A DNA stretch of 64,000 nucleotides, taken from the NCBI GenBank assembly GCA_002914805.1, contig JXTB01000520.1, positions 111,936 through 175,935 of the forward strand, read 5' to 3'. Positions 23,666-36,597 of the stretch are shown piece after piece; the first letter of the stretch is position 1; every line of letters starts with the position of its first letter. The DNA comes from Parasponia andersonii. Its lineage: Eukaryota; Streptophyta; Magnoliopsida; Rosales; Cannabaceae. The notes under the pieces are model-generated. The model was not told where the DNA came from, did not search any database, and worked only from the letters and a program-made list of their open reading frames with translations. Position numbers and translations under genes: made by a program.

Positions 23666-24800
23666 TCACTTATAACATGGATCACTGAGGTAAATGACTT
23701 TCTCTTGAAGAAATTGATTGTCAAGAAATGGTTTGAGTCTTTGTCCATTCACCTTAAACACATTACTATTTTTGGGATTTTTAATGTCAATAACACCATA
23801 AGAATACATATGTCTTACAATAAAAGGTCCACTCTACCTTGATCTCAATTTTCCAAGAAATATGTGAAGTCAAGAATTATAAAGCAAGACCTTTTGACCA
23901 ACAACAAATATTTTTCTTAAAATTACATTGTCATGAAAAGTTTTGGTTCTAGCCTTATAAATTTTCGAATTCTCATATGCATCATTTCTCAATTCTTCAA
24001 GCTCATTTAGTTACAATTTTCACAACTTGCGAGCAACATCAAGATTTGAGTTGAAAGTCTTAATGACCAAAAAAGCTTTGTGTTCAAGTTCCACAAGCAA
24101 ATGACAAGGTTTTCCATAAACTATCCTATAGGGTGACATACGAAGTGAGGTTTTGAAAGCAGTTCGATAAGCCCAAAGTACATCACTAAGTCTCAAAGAC
24201 CAATCTTTACGATTTGAGTTAACTGTTTTCTCCAAAATTTATTTAATCTCCCTATTTGCAAGGTCTACTTGTCTATTTGTTTGAGGGTGATAAGGGGTAA
24301 CAACTTTGTGTGTAATTCCATATTTTTTCATTAATAACTCAAATGGCTTATTACAAAAATGTGTTCCCCCATCACTTATCATGGCTCGAGGAATTCCAAA
24401 TCGACTCAAAATGTTTTCTTTCAAAAATTTAATCATTATTTTATGGTCATTGTTTCGATTTGGAATTGCCTCTACCCATTTTGACACATAATCAACGGCT
24501 ACTAGAATATACATAAAACCAAATGACAGTGGAAAATGTCTCATAAAGTCTATACCCCAACAGTTAAAGATTTCAATCACTAAAATAGGATTTAAAGGCA
24601 TCATGTGATGTTTTGTAATTGATCCTAACTTTTGACAACTTTCACAAGATTTGCAAAAAAATATGAGTATCTTTGAACAAAGTTGGCCAATAAAATCCAC
24701 ATTACAAGATTTTTGCAGCTGCCTTTTTTGACGAAAAGTGACCTTCAAATGCTTCTGTATGACAAAAATTTATGACACTACTTACCTCATTATCTAGTAT
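23666..24800 (-). pseudogene. Athila-type integrase, degenerate
   Basis: Integrase of the Ty3 element, which would join the DNA copy to the host chromosome. The zinc-binding HHCC part is visible ([12 protein letters not shown], then [14 protein letters not shown] at about 24740-24610). The catalytic core has [25 protein letters not shown] and [18 protein letters not shown], giving D, D and E in order. The C-terminal part reads [33 protein letters not shown], and after further shifts NVFKVNGQRLKPFLDNQFL and VIYLSDPCYK with TGA at 23668-23666. Stops near 24700, 24236 and 24020 interrupt it. The LOG fragment starts about 60 bases after its stop. Confidence 0.88.
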
Positions 24801-25039
24801 GCATCTTCGAAAGATTTATCAGGACAGTACTTGAATAGATAAGGGTCATCCCAATAAAAGTTTTTCACTTCACTTAAAAATTTCTTTTTGTCTTGACTAC
24901 TCCATTCAGATGGTATAGCTCCTATTGCAAGAAAGTTGATAATGTTAGCAAACTAAGGTATTGAAGTGGCAGAGAATAAAGATTTATCAAGAAAATAATC
25001 ATTGATAGGTGTGGTCCCAAAAGATGACTCTATTGTTAG

Positions 25040-26330
25040 CCTTGATAGGTGGTCAGCGACAACATTTTCGACGTCTTTCTTATCCTTGATTGCGATATCA
25101 AACTCCTAAAGCAATAAGATCCACCGTATCAATCTTGACTTGGAATCCTTCTTAGAGAGAAGATATTTCAATGCTGTATGATCACTAAAGACAATTACTG
25201 GTGAGCCAACAAGATAAGAATGAAATTTTTCTAAAGCAAATACTACTGCAAGTAATTCTTTTTCGGTGGTTGAATAATTTATTTGAGCATCATTTAAAGT
25301 CTTATTTGCATAGTAAATCACATGTGGCTTACCATCTTTTCATTGTCCCAAAACAGTACAAATAATATAGTCACTAGCATCATACATTATTTCAAAAGGA
25401 AGAAACCAATCAGGTGGTTGAATGATAGGAGCAGAGGTGAGCAATTTTTTAAGCTTTATAAATGCTTCTTCATATTATTTAGTCCATTTAAAAACATTAT
25501 CTTTAGATAAGAGGTTACACAATGGTTTAGATATTATACTGAAATCTTTTATAGACCTCCTATAAAAACCAACATGTCCCAAGAATGATCTAACATCTCT
25601 TACACACTTTGGTATCGGCAAGTTGGAAATTAATTCAATTTTTGACGTGTCTACCTCAATTCCTTTTGATGAAACAATATGGCCAAGAACTATCCCATTT
25701 GTTACCATGAAATAATATTTTTCCCAATCAAGTACAAGATTCTTTTCTTCACACATTTTCAAGAATTTCTCCAAGTTCATTAGATAATCATCGAAAGAAT
25801 CACCAAAAATAGAGAAATCATCCATGAAAATTTCAAGAGGACGTTCAATCATATCACTAAATATGCTAAGCATACATCTTTGAAATGTGACTGGTGTATT
25901 ACATAATCTAAAAAGCATCATACAATAAGCAAATGTATCAAATAGACATGTAAAAGTGGTTTTCTCTTGATTTTTAAGTGCTATTTCAATTTGATTGTAC
26001 CCTGAATACCCATTTAGAAAACAATAAAATTTATGTCCTACAACTCTTTCAAGGATTTGATCCATAAAAGATAAAGAAAAATGGTCTTTCCTAGTCATTA
26101 AATTGAGTTTCCTATAGTCAATACACATACGCCAACCAGTAACAGTCCTAGTTGGAATTAATTCATTAATTTCATTTTTGACCATAGTAATTTCGGATTT
26201 CTTAGGTACAACTTGGATAGGACTTACCTATTTACTGTCAGAAATAGGATAAATAATTCCATTATCTAGGAGCTTAGTGATTTCATTTCTCACTACTTCT
26301 TTCATATTAAGATTAAGTCTTTTTTGCATT
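25040..26330 (-). pseudogene. Athila-type reverse transcriptase and RNase H, degenerate
   Basis: The reverse transcriptase domain begins near 26330 (VSPIQVVPKKSEI) and continues through TGWRMCIDYRKLNLMTRKDH, SGYNQIEIALKNQEKTTFTC, LCNTPVTFQRCMLSIF and the active-site block IFMDDFSIFGDSFDDYL (the family's YxDD, here FMDD). Then come GHIVSSKGIEVDTSKIELI and RSFLGHVGFYRRSIKDFS. The RNase H domain follows (25390-25040): [53 protein letters not shown] stop replaces the tryptophan expected before VSPIQ, and others separate the two domains. It cannot be translated as one protein. Confidence 0.9.
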
Positions 26331-26711
26331 TCTCTTATGAGTCTGCTATTTTCCTCTAAATAATCTTGTGTGTGCAAATCAAAGGACTTATTCCCTTTAT
26401 GTTAGCTATGGTCCATCCTAAAGTAGATTTATGCATTTTCAAAGTTTGTAACAACTTACCAAGTCTCATCTTTCCCTAAAAAAGAGTATTTGAGATCGGA
26501 TGATAATGGTTTCAACTCAAGCTTGGGTGATTCGATGCTTAAAGGCATTGTTATACTAGAACATGGTGGAAATTCTTTGAATCTTGACCTCTATCCTTTA
26601 TTTTCCATTCTTTGAGAATAGTCAAATAAAGAACATATATTAGAGATATCATGATCCAAATGCATACTTGATTTAAATGAATTAACTAAAGAAACTTCCA
26701 ATGGATCTAAA

Positions 26712-27344
26712 TTACTCCCCTGTTTGAACACAATCTCTTAAGATGGTTTCAATCAAGTTAGCCTCCTCATTTTCATCTTCTTCATGTGGTTGCTTACACA
26801 AATTGAAAACATTAAGTTCAAGTATCATGTTCCCAAGCGAAAGCTTCATTACTCTATTACTACAATTAATCAAAGCATTAGAAGTTGCTAGAAATGGTCG
26901 TCCTAAAATAATAGGAATTAGAGTACTTACCTCAACAGATTGTGTATCCAAGACAATAAAATCCATAGGATATATGAATTTATCAACTTGAACTAACACA
27001 TCTTCCACTATTCTTCTTGGGACTTTAACTGATCTATCGGCAAGCAAAAGAGTGACAGAAGTTAATTTTAACTCATCTAGATTGAGTTTTTGATAAACTG
27101 AATATGGAAGTAAATTCACACTAGCTCCAAGATCAAGTAATGCTTGTTCAATTTTTTGTTCACTAATAACACATAAAATTATAGGACAACCAGGGTCTTT
27201 ATATTTCAAACTATTCTTATTTTGAAGTATTGAACTTACTTGTTCGGCTAGAAAAGCTCTCTTTTTCACATTTAGTTTTCTTTTCATAGTACATAAGTCT
27301 TTCAAGAATTCACCATAAGATAGTACATGTTTAATAGCATCCAA
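26712..27344 (-). pseudogene. Athila-type aspartic protease region
   Basis: Retroviral-type aspartic protease that would cut the gag-pol polyprotein. The active-site segment is ALLDLGASVNLLPYSVYQKL, with DLGAS in place of the usual DTGAS. It is followed by LTSVTLLLADRSVKVPRRIV and IPIILGRPFLATSNALINC (flap and second conserved ILGRPFL block). The 210-codon frame from 27344 is itself open, ending at a TAG near 26712. Upstream and downstream parts of the polyprotein are out of frame or stopped. Confidence 0.85.
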
Positions 27345-27365
27345 TAAAGGGATATTGATTTTTAC

Positions 27366-28932
27366 CTATTTGAAGATTTCAAAAATTTCAAGATTGTGAT
27401 TCACTTTCCTTGAATTATTCAAAGCATGAGGAAATGGGAGAGTATGAGAGGATTCAATCTTTTCTTCTGAGGGTATAGGTTTAACATCTTCCTTACCCTT
27501 GGAGTTTGATTCATCATCTTTCTCACAAGGTTCAAGAATAGGTTTTTCAACAATCTTACCACTACAAAGAGTCATGATTGATTTGACTTGATCCATGGGT
27601 TGGCCTCCAGAGGATCTTGTATGTGAATTGAATTGTCCCTTGGGGTTTTGCTGTGGTTGAGAGGGAAACTTATCTTTCTCTTAAATTTGGAGAGTAGATG
27701 CAAATTTTACAAGAGTATCTTTCAAATCCGCCATAGTTTGGGTATTTTGAGTATTGATAGACTCTTGCTTTTCAATAAATAAATGCAATATTTCTTCAAA
27801 ATTTTTCTTAAAAGGAGGTATGTAAGGTGCATAATCTTGAGGATTTTGAAAATTTTGTTGTGATGAAATGGTGGTTGTGAAGATTGTGCATGATTATCAT
27901 TCCTCCAACTAAAATTTAGATGATTTCTCCAACCGAGATTATATGTTTGAGAATATAGATTAGGATTTAGTCTTTTGAATGTGTTTAAAACATTAGCTTG
28001 CTCATGAAGACATTCCTTAAAAGAAGGTAAAGTTAGACAGTCATTAGTTGAGTGATCATTAGTTTCACAAATATGACACACAATTTCTTGCACAGATTTC
28101 ACTTGACCACTCTTTTTCATTTCAAGTACCTCGACTTTTCTAGATAAGGATGTAAGTTTAGCTTGGAACTCGTGATCTTCCCTAAGGTTATACATGTCTC
28201 CACTAGATGCAGAGGGTTGAGTTTTGGTAGGTACCTCACAAGTTTCCACAGTGTCCCAATTTTGTGCATTTTCAGCTAGTAAGTCTAAGTATTCAATTAC
28301 CTCATTGGGGTTTTTATATTCAAAAGTACCATTACACATCATTTTGACTTTTTGCCTATCTATAGATGTTAATCCCTCATAAAAATGTGATACTAGCCTC
28401 CGCGTTTCAAAACTATGGTGAGGACAAGTATTAAGTAATTTCTTATACCTATCCTAACCTTGGTAAAATGTTTCTCCTTGTTTTTGAGTGAAAGTGGTGA
28501 TTTATTTTTTGAAAGAATTTGTTCGTTGAGGAGGAAATTTTTTTTTAAAAAACGGTGGTTCAATTTAACCCAAAAAACAAAGGAAACTAAACCAAAAATT
28601 TGAAACCAAGGTTTAACCTTAACCTTTAATGAAAAAGGAAAAATCTTAAGTTTAATGGTGTTCATGCTACAATTTTGGTCATTATAAGTATTACACACTT
28701 CTTCAAATTCCCTTAAATGCAAATATGGATTTTCTGAATCTAAACCATGAAAAGTTGGTAAAAGTTGAATGTTACGGGGCTTGAAATTGAAATAAGATGC
28801 ATCAGGAGGAAAAACTAAACATGAGGGTGCACCTATTCTTATAGGATTCATATGGTCTCTTAGTGTCCTAGGTCTATCTTGGTCATTATGTATAGAATGA
28901 TTATCTCCTTGGTCAATTTGATTTTCGGCCAT
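27366..28932 (-). pseudogene. Athila-type gag, frameshifted
   Basis: Capsid protein of the retroelement. The likely start is ATG at 28932 (MAENQIDQGDNHS), about 190 bases after the primer site. Recognisable blocks: RTLRDHMNPIRIGAPSC, RNIQLLPTFHGLDSENPYLH, REFEEVCNTYNDQNCSMNTI (to about 28640). After a shift near 28620 and another near 28390 comes MCNGTFEYKNPNEVIEYLDL and LLAENAQNWDTVET. The nucleocapsid has one CCHC zinc knuckle, CHICETNDHSTNDC (about 28085-28045). The 27366-27596 piece is a lysine/glutamate-rich linker towards the protease. Not functional. Confidence 0.87.
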
Positions 28933-29120
28933 GTTTTCAAGAGAAAATAAAGCTTCCAAATAAGTCTACTACTTGATGGGCGTGACCAAACTTTCATACA
29001 AATGAAAAAACGAGAAAGGATTTTTTTTAATCAATAAGAAAGAAAATGAAGAAGGAAAGAGATGAGATGAAAATTAAAAGGAAAACAAATGAAATTATGG
29101 TTTGTAGAATAAACTTTACC

Positions 29121-29137
29121 TCCCCGGCAATGGTGCA
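29121..29137 (-). other. Primer-binding site of the Athila-type element
   Basis: The minus strand reads TGCACCATTGCCGGGGA just after the 5' LTR, a degenerate form of the TGGCGCCGTTGCCGGGGA-like site common in Athila/Tat elements. Confidence 0.65.
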
Positions 29138-29143
29138 AAAAAC

Positions 29144-30801
29144 TAGACTGATTCAAGTTAATGAAGTCTTTTCTGAAGTGCAAGAGTGTCAAAGTAATAA
29201 ATTACTCGGTGAGACCGAGGTCAATCCACAGGAAGGTTAGTGAATAATACAAGATCATAATACATATATTACAAGAATAAAAATGATGGAAAAAAGTATG
29301 TTATCGGATGATTATAACAATATGAAACAAAGTGACAGAAATATAATGATATGAAGTTGTAGAATTAAAGAATTGCTAAAATTAGGGGATTTACTCTTAG
29401 GTATATCAAATAAGTATTACCTAAGCTCTTTCATCACTCAATTGAAATCCACATACAATAGAGGTTCGGATTGGAAGAGTAATCATTAAAGGTCTATTAT
29501 TAGTTATTTATGTGATTAGATTAGTTTTCTTAATTACTTTTTTTCGATAACGCTAACATTTGCAAATGTGGTCAAGCATTCATGGTGCCACCTTATGTCC
29601 ACAACAAATCAAAATCCTTTTCAAGCATAACTAGTATAAAAGGAATTAAGTATTTGTTATGCCAAATGTTGACTATAATGAATCAAGACCCACTACTTAA
29701 CAAGGAGGGTATTACGATTGATTAAGAAAATTAAGTTGCACATGTATAACAGTGATTAAAAGATATAAACAATGAAGTCCATCTAGAGTTTAGATTATGT
29801 CTATCTTTCCCCCAAGAGATTCACCCTTTCACTTTAGCAACATGCAAGATTAAGTAAATATGATGAAGAAGAACGACAAGTATGAACACAATATGAACAT
29901 AACTTTAAACACAAAACTCTTACTATTTTGAAGGCAAAGCAAGATTATAATAATATGAATAACAAGAGGAGAATAAAAGAGAGTGATCTTGTTCTTAAAC
30001 CAAGATGCCTCCTAAGTCTAGCTTAAGCATCTATTTATAGGAAAACTTAGAGATACAAAATCAAAATTTATAGACTAAAGATAAGAGCAAGTTAGCAACT
30101 TGTTTTGGTAAATTCAGTCCCTCCCAAAGATATATCTGAAATTCTATGAATTTGGATGAAAACTATCTTAATCAAAGAAGAGATTTTGAAGCTTTATCTC
30201 TTAAGAGTCGTATTCCACAAAAATTGTATCCCTTGGAGATGTATTTCTTGACTTATAGCAAAAATTGTGAAGATAGATTCTGTTGAGTCAAAATTGATTG
30301 CTGATCTTATCATCTAGAAAGATCTGAATATTTTACCCAGATTTTAGATTCTTTTGAATTTTCTCAAATAATAAATCATTTAGATATTTTTATTTACATA
30401 TCCATAGCTTCAAGAATCACTCTATTTAAGATGGTAATGAGGTTAGAATAGGCCAAATATTAAAGCGTGTTGGGCTAAACGTGAATGCAGTCTAATTTAT
30501 AATATTGTCTATTTGAGACCCATTTTGAAATAATTTGGGCAGATCTTGTAAATTAGGTTTAGTGAATAATTGAGTCTAAAATCCATAAGTTCAAGAATTG
30601 AATCAAAATCCCGTGTAGTTTCGAATCTGTGCCCATTTTACAAAATTTGCGCAGAATCGAATATTTAGTACAAATTAGATGTAATTCTTGTTTTTATGCC
30701 TAGGTCTACAAAAGTGCTTTAAATTAGAGAATTTAATGAAACTTTAAGTATATAATGATAATCTAATCTCATAATAAATTTATACAATTAGACGTTCATC
30801 A
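29144..30801 (-). repeat. 5' LTR of the Athila-type element
   Basis: 1658 bp, beginning (minus strand) TGATGAACGTCTAATT at 30801. The segment 29625-30000, with no counterpart in the 3' LTR, accounts for the length difference. Confidence 0.92.
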
Positions 30802-30806
30802 GAGAC

Positions 30807-31484
30807 CTAGGCCCCTACGTAGGTTTTTGCTAATACACCTATGGGCAATATCAGAATATTGGGTACCTCTTCTACCGAGAAATTATAGGGTGATGAGAGC
30901 TCATTTATATTCTTGTTGATGTATAATATGTACAATAATAATAATGTAGTTTTGGTGTTCATTTTGAATATGTGATTATTCTGGATACCATGGATTTATA
31001 AACTTGATTTATAAATGGATTTTAAGAAACTAACCATGCAGGTTTGAGAAATTACATCCATCCAAAAGGTAATTGAATTCCTACTGAGTATATGAATGCT
31101 CACTCCTTACTTTCCCCCTCTCAAGTAGTGCTCGGAATGATTTTGAAGATTCAAGAGCAGTTTAGGGAGGAGGTAGTTACCAAGTTAGAAACTGGTAACT
31201 TTGTAAGATATTTATGTTTATTTATCTTGACTTGTAATAAAATACTTAAAAGCCCGTTTCAAGGACTCGGTCTATATAATTAGTATACTAGATTGTGAGA
31301 CTACTGATGATGATACTTGGTTTGTTTTAAGAAATTTTATTAACAACCTACGTCTAATGATGATCACAAAACTGTGAGAATTTTACTATTAAAATTATTT
31401 TATAAATTTTTCAAAAAAATAAATTTTAAATTTATACTTATGAAATTCTCTTTTTGCCACTGACCTAAGGTTTGGGTCATGACA
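30807..31484 (+). mobile_element. LTR-like repeat R1, 3' part
   Basis: Continuation of R1 after the Athila insertion. It matches the 3' parts of R2 and R4: GATGAGAGCTCATTTATATT, then ACTAACCATGCAGG, then a TGACA end (31480-31484, GGGTCATGACA). R2 ends ATTGTGACA and R3 (reversed) TTGTGACA, so the CA-ended LTR terminus is shared. Confidence 0.65.
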
Positions 31485-32995
31485 ATTTTAGTGATAATTT
31501 CCCTTATAAAAACACACCTTACAATGTTTTTTTTTCCCTTTTCCCTAACTTGCAAAAGATTCTTTATTTGCCTTCATTTGGTCATTGAATTCTTAGATGT
31601 CAAATTTTGCTCGTCTTACTTGTGTTACTATAATTTGGGCGAGTGCCACCCTTTTATTAGTGTCCCACCCCTTTTTCCTACAGATATCCCTTCTATATTC
31701 CAAAACATTTAAATATTTCTTTTGCAACATATTCCGAACCCATCAATTCCAAAATTGATCATAAACAACTATAAATTCGGTATATATTTTTTTAAAAAAT
31801 ACTACTTTTTAAATAGCTTTTATAAAAATGTTATTTATAAAAATTATAATTAGTAACCAATAACTAGCTTTGAACACCGGTAATTAGTAATTGGTAACTA
31901 ATTTTCATATTATAGTAATAAATAACAATTTTAAAAATTTTATTTTAATTTTTTTTAAAAAAATTATATATATTTTTTAAAATGGTACAAAAATTGGAAA
32001 AAAAATATGATCCACCATATTTTTGCAATTATTATTTTTTTGTTTTTTTTTTCGTTTTTGTAATTAGAAGTATTAGAAACCCTAAATAATTTGAGTAATC
32101 ATTTTCCTTTGATTACACATAGTAATTCTCTCATTGCATGATTTTAAAGTTTCAAATAGATCTTCTATCTCTTTATAATATTTGAGATTGTGGCTTTTTA
32201 TTTCCCTCCTTAGATTCCGAAAAATATATTTTTTATTTTGTAAAGTATAAAATACGTAAAAAAAAAATAATAAACCAATATATCTTTCACTATTTTTTTT
32301 CCAAAAAAAAAAGAACCAAATTGATTGAAATACAAATTGCTGTTACATGTACATGCGAGAAATGATCTTGTGCGTATAAAAGGGAAAACAAAATTCTTTT
32401 CAATTTTTTTCCCTTTTTTTCTGGATTTTTTTTTTTGATTTGTAGAGTCTATAAAATGGGACGTCATTGGTTTACTTAATCATGGTGTATTGGCAGAATG
32501 TAAAAACATAATTTGATTTGATTTCCAGTTGCTTTGTTTATAACACGATAGTAATGGGTGGAAAGAGATATATTTGGTGGTAGAAAAGTGAGAACAAATT
32601 ACGAATGAATAGTTATTTATTATTTCTTATTTTGTTATTTTTTTCTTTACTTATATATTTTTTTTCAAGATTTTACCTAAAAAAATATTTATTATTTATA
32701 GATATTTATTGAATATTTTGAATATATAATAAAATGATATTTCATGCATAATATTTGTCACAATGTTTTGATTATTGTATAATAATAAACATTAAAAAGC
32801 TCTACGATTTATTTATTAGAGAAATATTTTAATAAAATTGTTTATTAAAGTTAAGGCATATGTTTTCTAACTAAATCAAATAAGTTTATTCACATCTAAT
32901 AAGAGAAGTTGAATACTTTTCTTAGATTTTGTTGTAAGATTTTGAGTATTTATAATGTGTCTTAATTTATATTGTTGTGATTATGTACAAAAAGT
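31485..32995. other. AT-rich intergenic DNA
   Basis: No gene seen. Long A and T runs (for example 31780-32070 and 32240-32460) give low-complexity open frames on both strands. Confidence 0.45.
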
Positions 32996-34370
32996 ATTGA
33001 TATATATAAAAGTAAATTGATCAAGGACCATATGAAATATGTTATTATAATAAGTGTCGTCGACGAGAACATATTCTCGTAAGGTTAATAATTAGCACAT
33101 GTTTTTTCTAATTCTGAAATAGGTGATGAACTAGTATTTATAACTTATATTATTTGAGATATTAAAATGTATAGATCAAGAAATTGAAGAACTAGGCCCA
33201 GACATTATAGTAATACATTATTATGAGCATTGGGAACATATGCTTATAGATATAGAATCTATAACTATATTATATAGAAAAGTGAATACTACCTTGAGGA
33301 ACTATAGGAGCTTAGATGATTAAACCTTAGCTAAGTACTTAATAAAATTAGTTATTTTATTAATTAAAATTTTTATAAATTTAGTCATCCATCAGATCTA
33401 GTCTTGTATTAAGAAATTAAAAAATGTAACTATTAGGGTAAAATAGTAATTTTATCTAGATCCAATTATCAATATTCATGTGAAGATATACATACAAATA
33501 TTAATTATCTAATAGATATAATTTTAATAATAAAATATCTTGTGATATTTATTTAATTCAAAAGTACAATTTGGACTTTTAGTGGAATAAGTTCATAACT
33601 AGTAATATAAACCCACTTGTATTAAGACTTAATTAGAACTGGGTCTTTTGGAGTTTGAATTTAAATAAATCCATTTGGATTCCCAACTAACACTAACATT
33701 TTAAATTGTATAATATTAGCTAAATTGAGCTCAAATAATTTATTGTGCAATTATACAAATAGAGGAAAATGCCGAATTAAAATGGCCCACCACATTGTAC
33801 ACTACTAAATTAGTAGTGATTTTTAGCCAGCCAAGTGCTAGCCGAATTCTCCTAAGGGAGGAGCCAATAAAAGGCTCATTCACTCTTCTTTTTTTGGTAT
33901 ACTTCAGTTTTCACTGAAATATCTATTTGGTGATTACACAAAAAAAATGAGAGAAAAGTGAGAAAAATCTTTAGAGCCACCATTAAAGGCTATTGGAGTT
34001 ATTAGATTCTCACTTAGAAGTTGATCAAAATCGAGGTGTCCACATATCTCTACAGTCACAACCTTGGTGTTTATGGAGGAAGACTAACTGGTTAAGGTAC
34101 AATCTAATTGTATGTATTTAGACCATAATAAAATTTCTAAAAGATTTATGTGAAAAACTATTATTCAGAAAAATTTATGTTTTTCATACTTCTGCCCATC
34201 TTTTATTTTGTCATATTTTTCATAAATTATAACCAATATTTTTGTCATTTCATTTGAAATATACTTTTGTAATAAAAGTATTTGCAATCAAAATAGGTAG
34301 GGAGAGAAAAATAGGAGGTAGCAATAGATCTATTCTTATGTTTTTATCATATTTATGTATTATTGATTTT
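32930..34370 (+). mobile_element. Possible Copia-type LTR fragment
   Basis: GC-richer promoter-like DNA at 33770-34110 with CCAATAAAAGGCTC (about 33866), then GTGAGAAAAATCTTTAGAGC and a stretch with repeated short direct motifs. This is the look of a Ty1/copia U3-R-U5 region. I could not find both ends or a target duplication, so the boundaries are rough. Confidence 0.3.
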
Positions 34371-35600
34371 GGCCCCTATTTGGGATTACTTATAAATGCT
34401 AATTTTAGCATTTAAATTCGGTTAGAGAAAAAAAAAAAAAAAGAGAGAGAGAGAGAGAAAAGAGAGAAATTTGATATGTTTCTTCTTTTGGTTAACAGAT
34501 TTTAAAAGTTACTATGTAACAATTATTTTAAATAGAATTTGAAAAATATGACTAATTATTTTTCAAAGTTGATTCTATTTCTATAATATAAATTATTTAA
34601 AATATCATTTTACAACATACACACATCTATAATTTACAAAATACTTAAATGTTGTTTTTAAATAGTACAGTAGTTTTATAAATTTAATTTACTAAATACC
34701 AAGATATTTTTTCTCACAGCTGCTTCTTGATCATAACATAATTATAGTCGAACTTCACATCATAACAATATCAAACTTTTCATTTGTTTTAAATTATTTT
34801 ACATTTAACCAATTTTCAAAAATAGTATGTACAATTTATGACCAAACCAAAGTAAACCATGTGATAAATGTAATATTTTCATAGAAAATTTGCAAACTTT
34901 CATTATAGTACATTCATAGATATATTTTTAAAATTAAGTTTGTTGAAGCACTTATTGTTTGCCCTACAACATTTGTGGTAAGTTAAACAAAAAATTAAAC
35001 ATAAAAATATGTTTCATTAATTGTTATCCTTTCAGTTTTTTTTTTCTTTCTTATGTTTTTTTAAGGAAACATGCTTTAGCTCAAGATTCATTAGAGCTTT
35101 TTATCCCCTTACATCAGATTGGTTAATTATGTGTTCGCTAATTATTTTTGCATATAATTTTGTAGATTTTTCAGGATTCTGATGCACAGCTTCACGAGTG
35201 ATTTGAACTACTCTATATATCTTCTGTTGTGCCTTTTTATTTTCTGTTTGAACTTACGTGGATGATTTGTGCATATAAACGTGTCAACTATTCCTTATTA
35301 TCTATTTAGTTGATGTATTCTTTTTACTTTACTAGTAATTAGATTTTAATGAGACAGCCCGATAAAGTTTCTTTTTGTTTTTTTGCTAGTTGTTTCCTTT
35401 TTGAACTACTGTACCTTTTTATTTATTTAATTAATTAAATTTCTGTCTCTGAGTTACTAAATGCAAGAGGTATTTCTCTTTATTTTATTTGGTGTAGTAT
35501 TAGAATTTGTATTTAAATTTCCTACATAAATAATTAGTTTTATGTTAAAAGAAGCACTATTAATTTTTTTTTAATCGAGACCATTTTAATTATTATTTAA
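34371..35600. other. Intergenic DNA with a (GA)n run
   Basis: No gene seen. A poly-A/(GA)n microsatellite lies near 34425-34470. The rest is AT-rich. Confidence 0.45.
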
Positions 35601-35609
35601 TTGATGGTG

Positions 35610-35990
35610 TTGTTTGACATTTTATTGCCATTATTATGACAATAGTATTTTAAAATGTCACAATTTCTTTTGAAAATAGTTTACGACGCTTTTCAAAACG
35701 TCATTATAATATGTTTTAGTAACATTTTTAAAAGGTAATGATTTTTTTGACACTTTTTAAATATTTATTTATTAATTTAATAAATAATTTAATGATATTA
35801 AGACATGTTACTAATATAATTTAATAGTATTTTATGAATATTACTAAAAAAATATGATACAACGACATTTTAAAATGTCATTAGCCTTTTAGTCGCAAGA
35901 ATATGTTTTACCATTTTTATCGATTAATGTCACTGACCATAAAAATGTGACAAAAAGTAAGCAACAATGGTTTTTGTTTAATATGTGACT
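35610..35990. mobile_element. Fold-back MITE-like element
   Basis: The left and right parts carry inverse copies of a GACATTTTAAAATGTCA-type segment. The 16-base palindrome GACATTTTAAAATGTC occurs near 35865-35880, and GTATTTTAAAATGTCAC near 35645. Non-coding. Confidence 0.5.
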
Positions 35991-36043
35991 AAATATATAT
36001 TTTCTATTTTTAAATGTCATATATGAGGATTTTTGCCATAGTA

Positions 36044-36580
36044 TATTTTCTTTGGTTTAATTTCAGTTTTTGCCCTTTAACTTCTAAAATATCTCAGCTT
36101 TGCACCCGAAATTATGTACTTATTGCAGTAGTGCACATTCCACCAAAAAGTAAATCTCAACCATTTCTAAACCCTTTAACGTGTTATTATAGTATAAATG
36201 TAATAATGTTCATATATATAATCTGATAACTCTAAAAATAAATACAAAAATAACGATATTAGTTAAAAATCAAACAAAATCTGGTAAGTACGCTGTGTCC
36301 TCACCATGAACAACAATTATGCACATATTGGATCAATTTTGATTGACAATATTGAATCGAGCATAATTTGACAATTTTTCTTTTTTAAAATTTTCTCGGA
36401 AGAAAATTTTACCATCCATTCAGTACTTATAACTCAAATATCCTTTTACCATGAAAGAAAAAAGAGAAACTTAATTACTAACAACACATAGAGAAGCACA
36501 CAGAAAATATATATATTACGAGAGCGAGTATAGTAGGAATTTTTTTGAAGGTCTATCGTCCTCCTTCTTAATGAAGTGAG
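36044..36580 (+). repeat. 3' flank of PLAC8 gene B, duplicated at 50467-50932
   Basis: Shared phrases in order with the second copy: ATTTTCTTTGG, CTTTGCACCCGAAATTATGT/TTCTGCACCCAAAATTATAT, AAAATCTGGTAAGTAC, CCATGAACAACAAT and GCATAATTTGACAATT. The match ends about 20-60 bases short of the PLAC8 B stop codon, so this is a locus duplication rather than a mobile repeat. Confidence 0.85.
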
Positions 36581-36597
36581 TTAGACACGATCATCGA

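Larger units (their letters stand above)
20328..30801 (-). mobile_element. Athila-type Ty3/gypsy LTR retrotransposon, 10.5 kb
   Basis: A full-length but decayed element read on the minus strand: 5' LTR 30801-29144, primer site near 29137-29121, gag, protease, reverse transcriptase, RNase H, integrase, a captured LOG gene fragment, polypurine tract 21637-21626, and 3' LTR 21625-20328. The 5-bp target duplication GAGAC lies at 20323-20327 and 30802-30806. The gag opening (RTLRDHMNPIRIGAPSC, FKPRNIQLLPTFHGLDSENP) and the CACCATTGCCGGGG primer region place it in the Athila lineage. The LTRs are visibly diverged and differ by a block of about 360 bp, so the insertion is not recent. Many stops and shifts make it non-autonomous. 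Confidence 0.93.
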
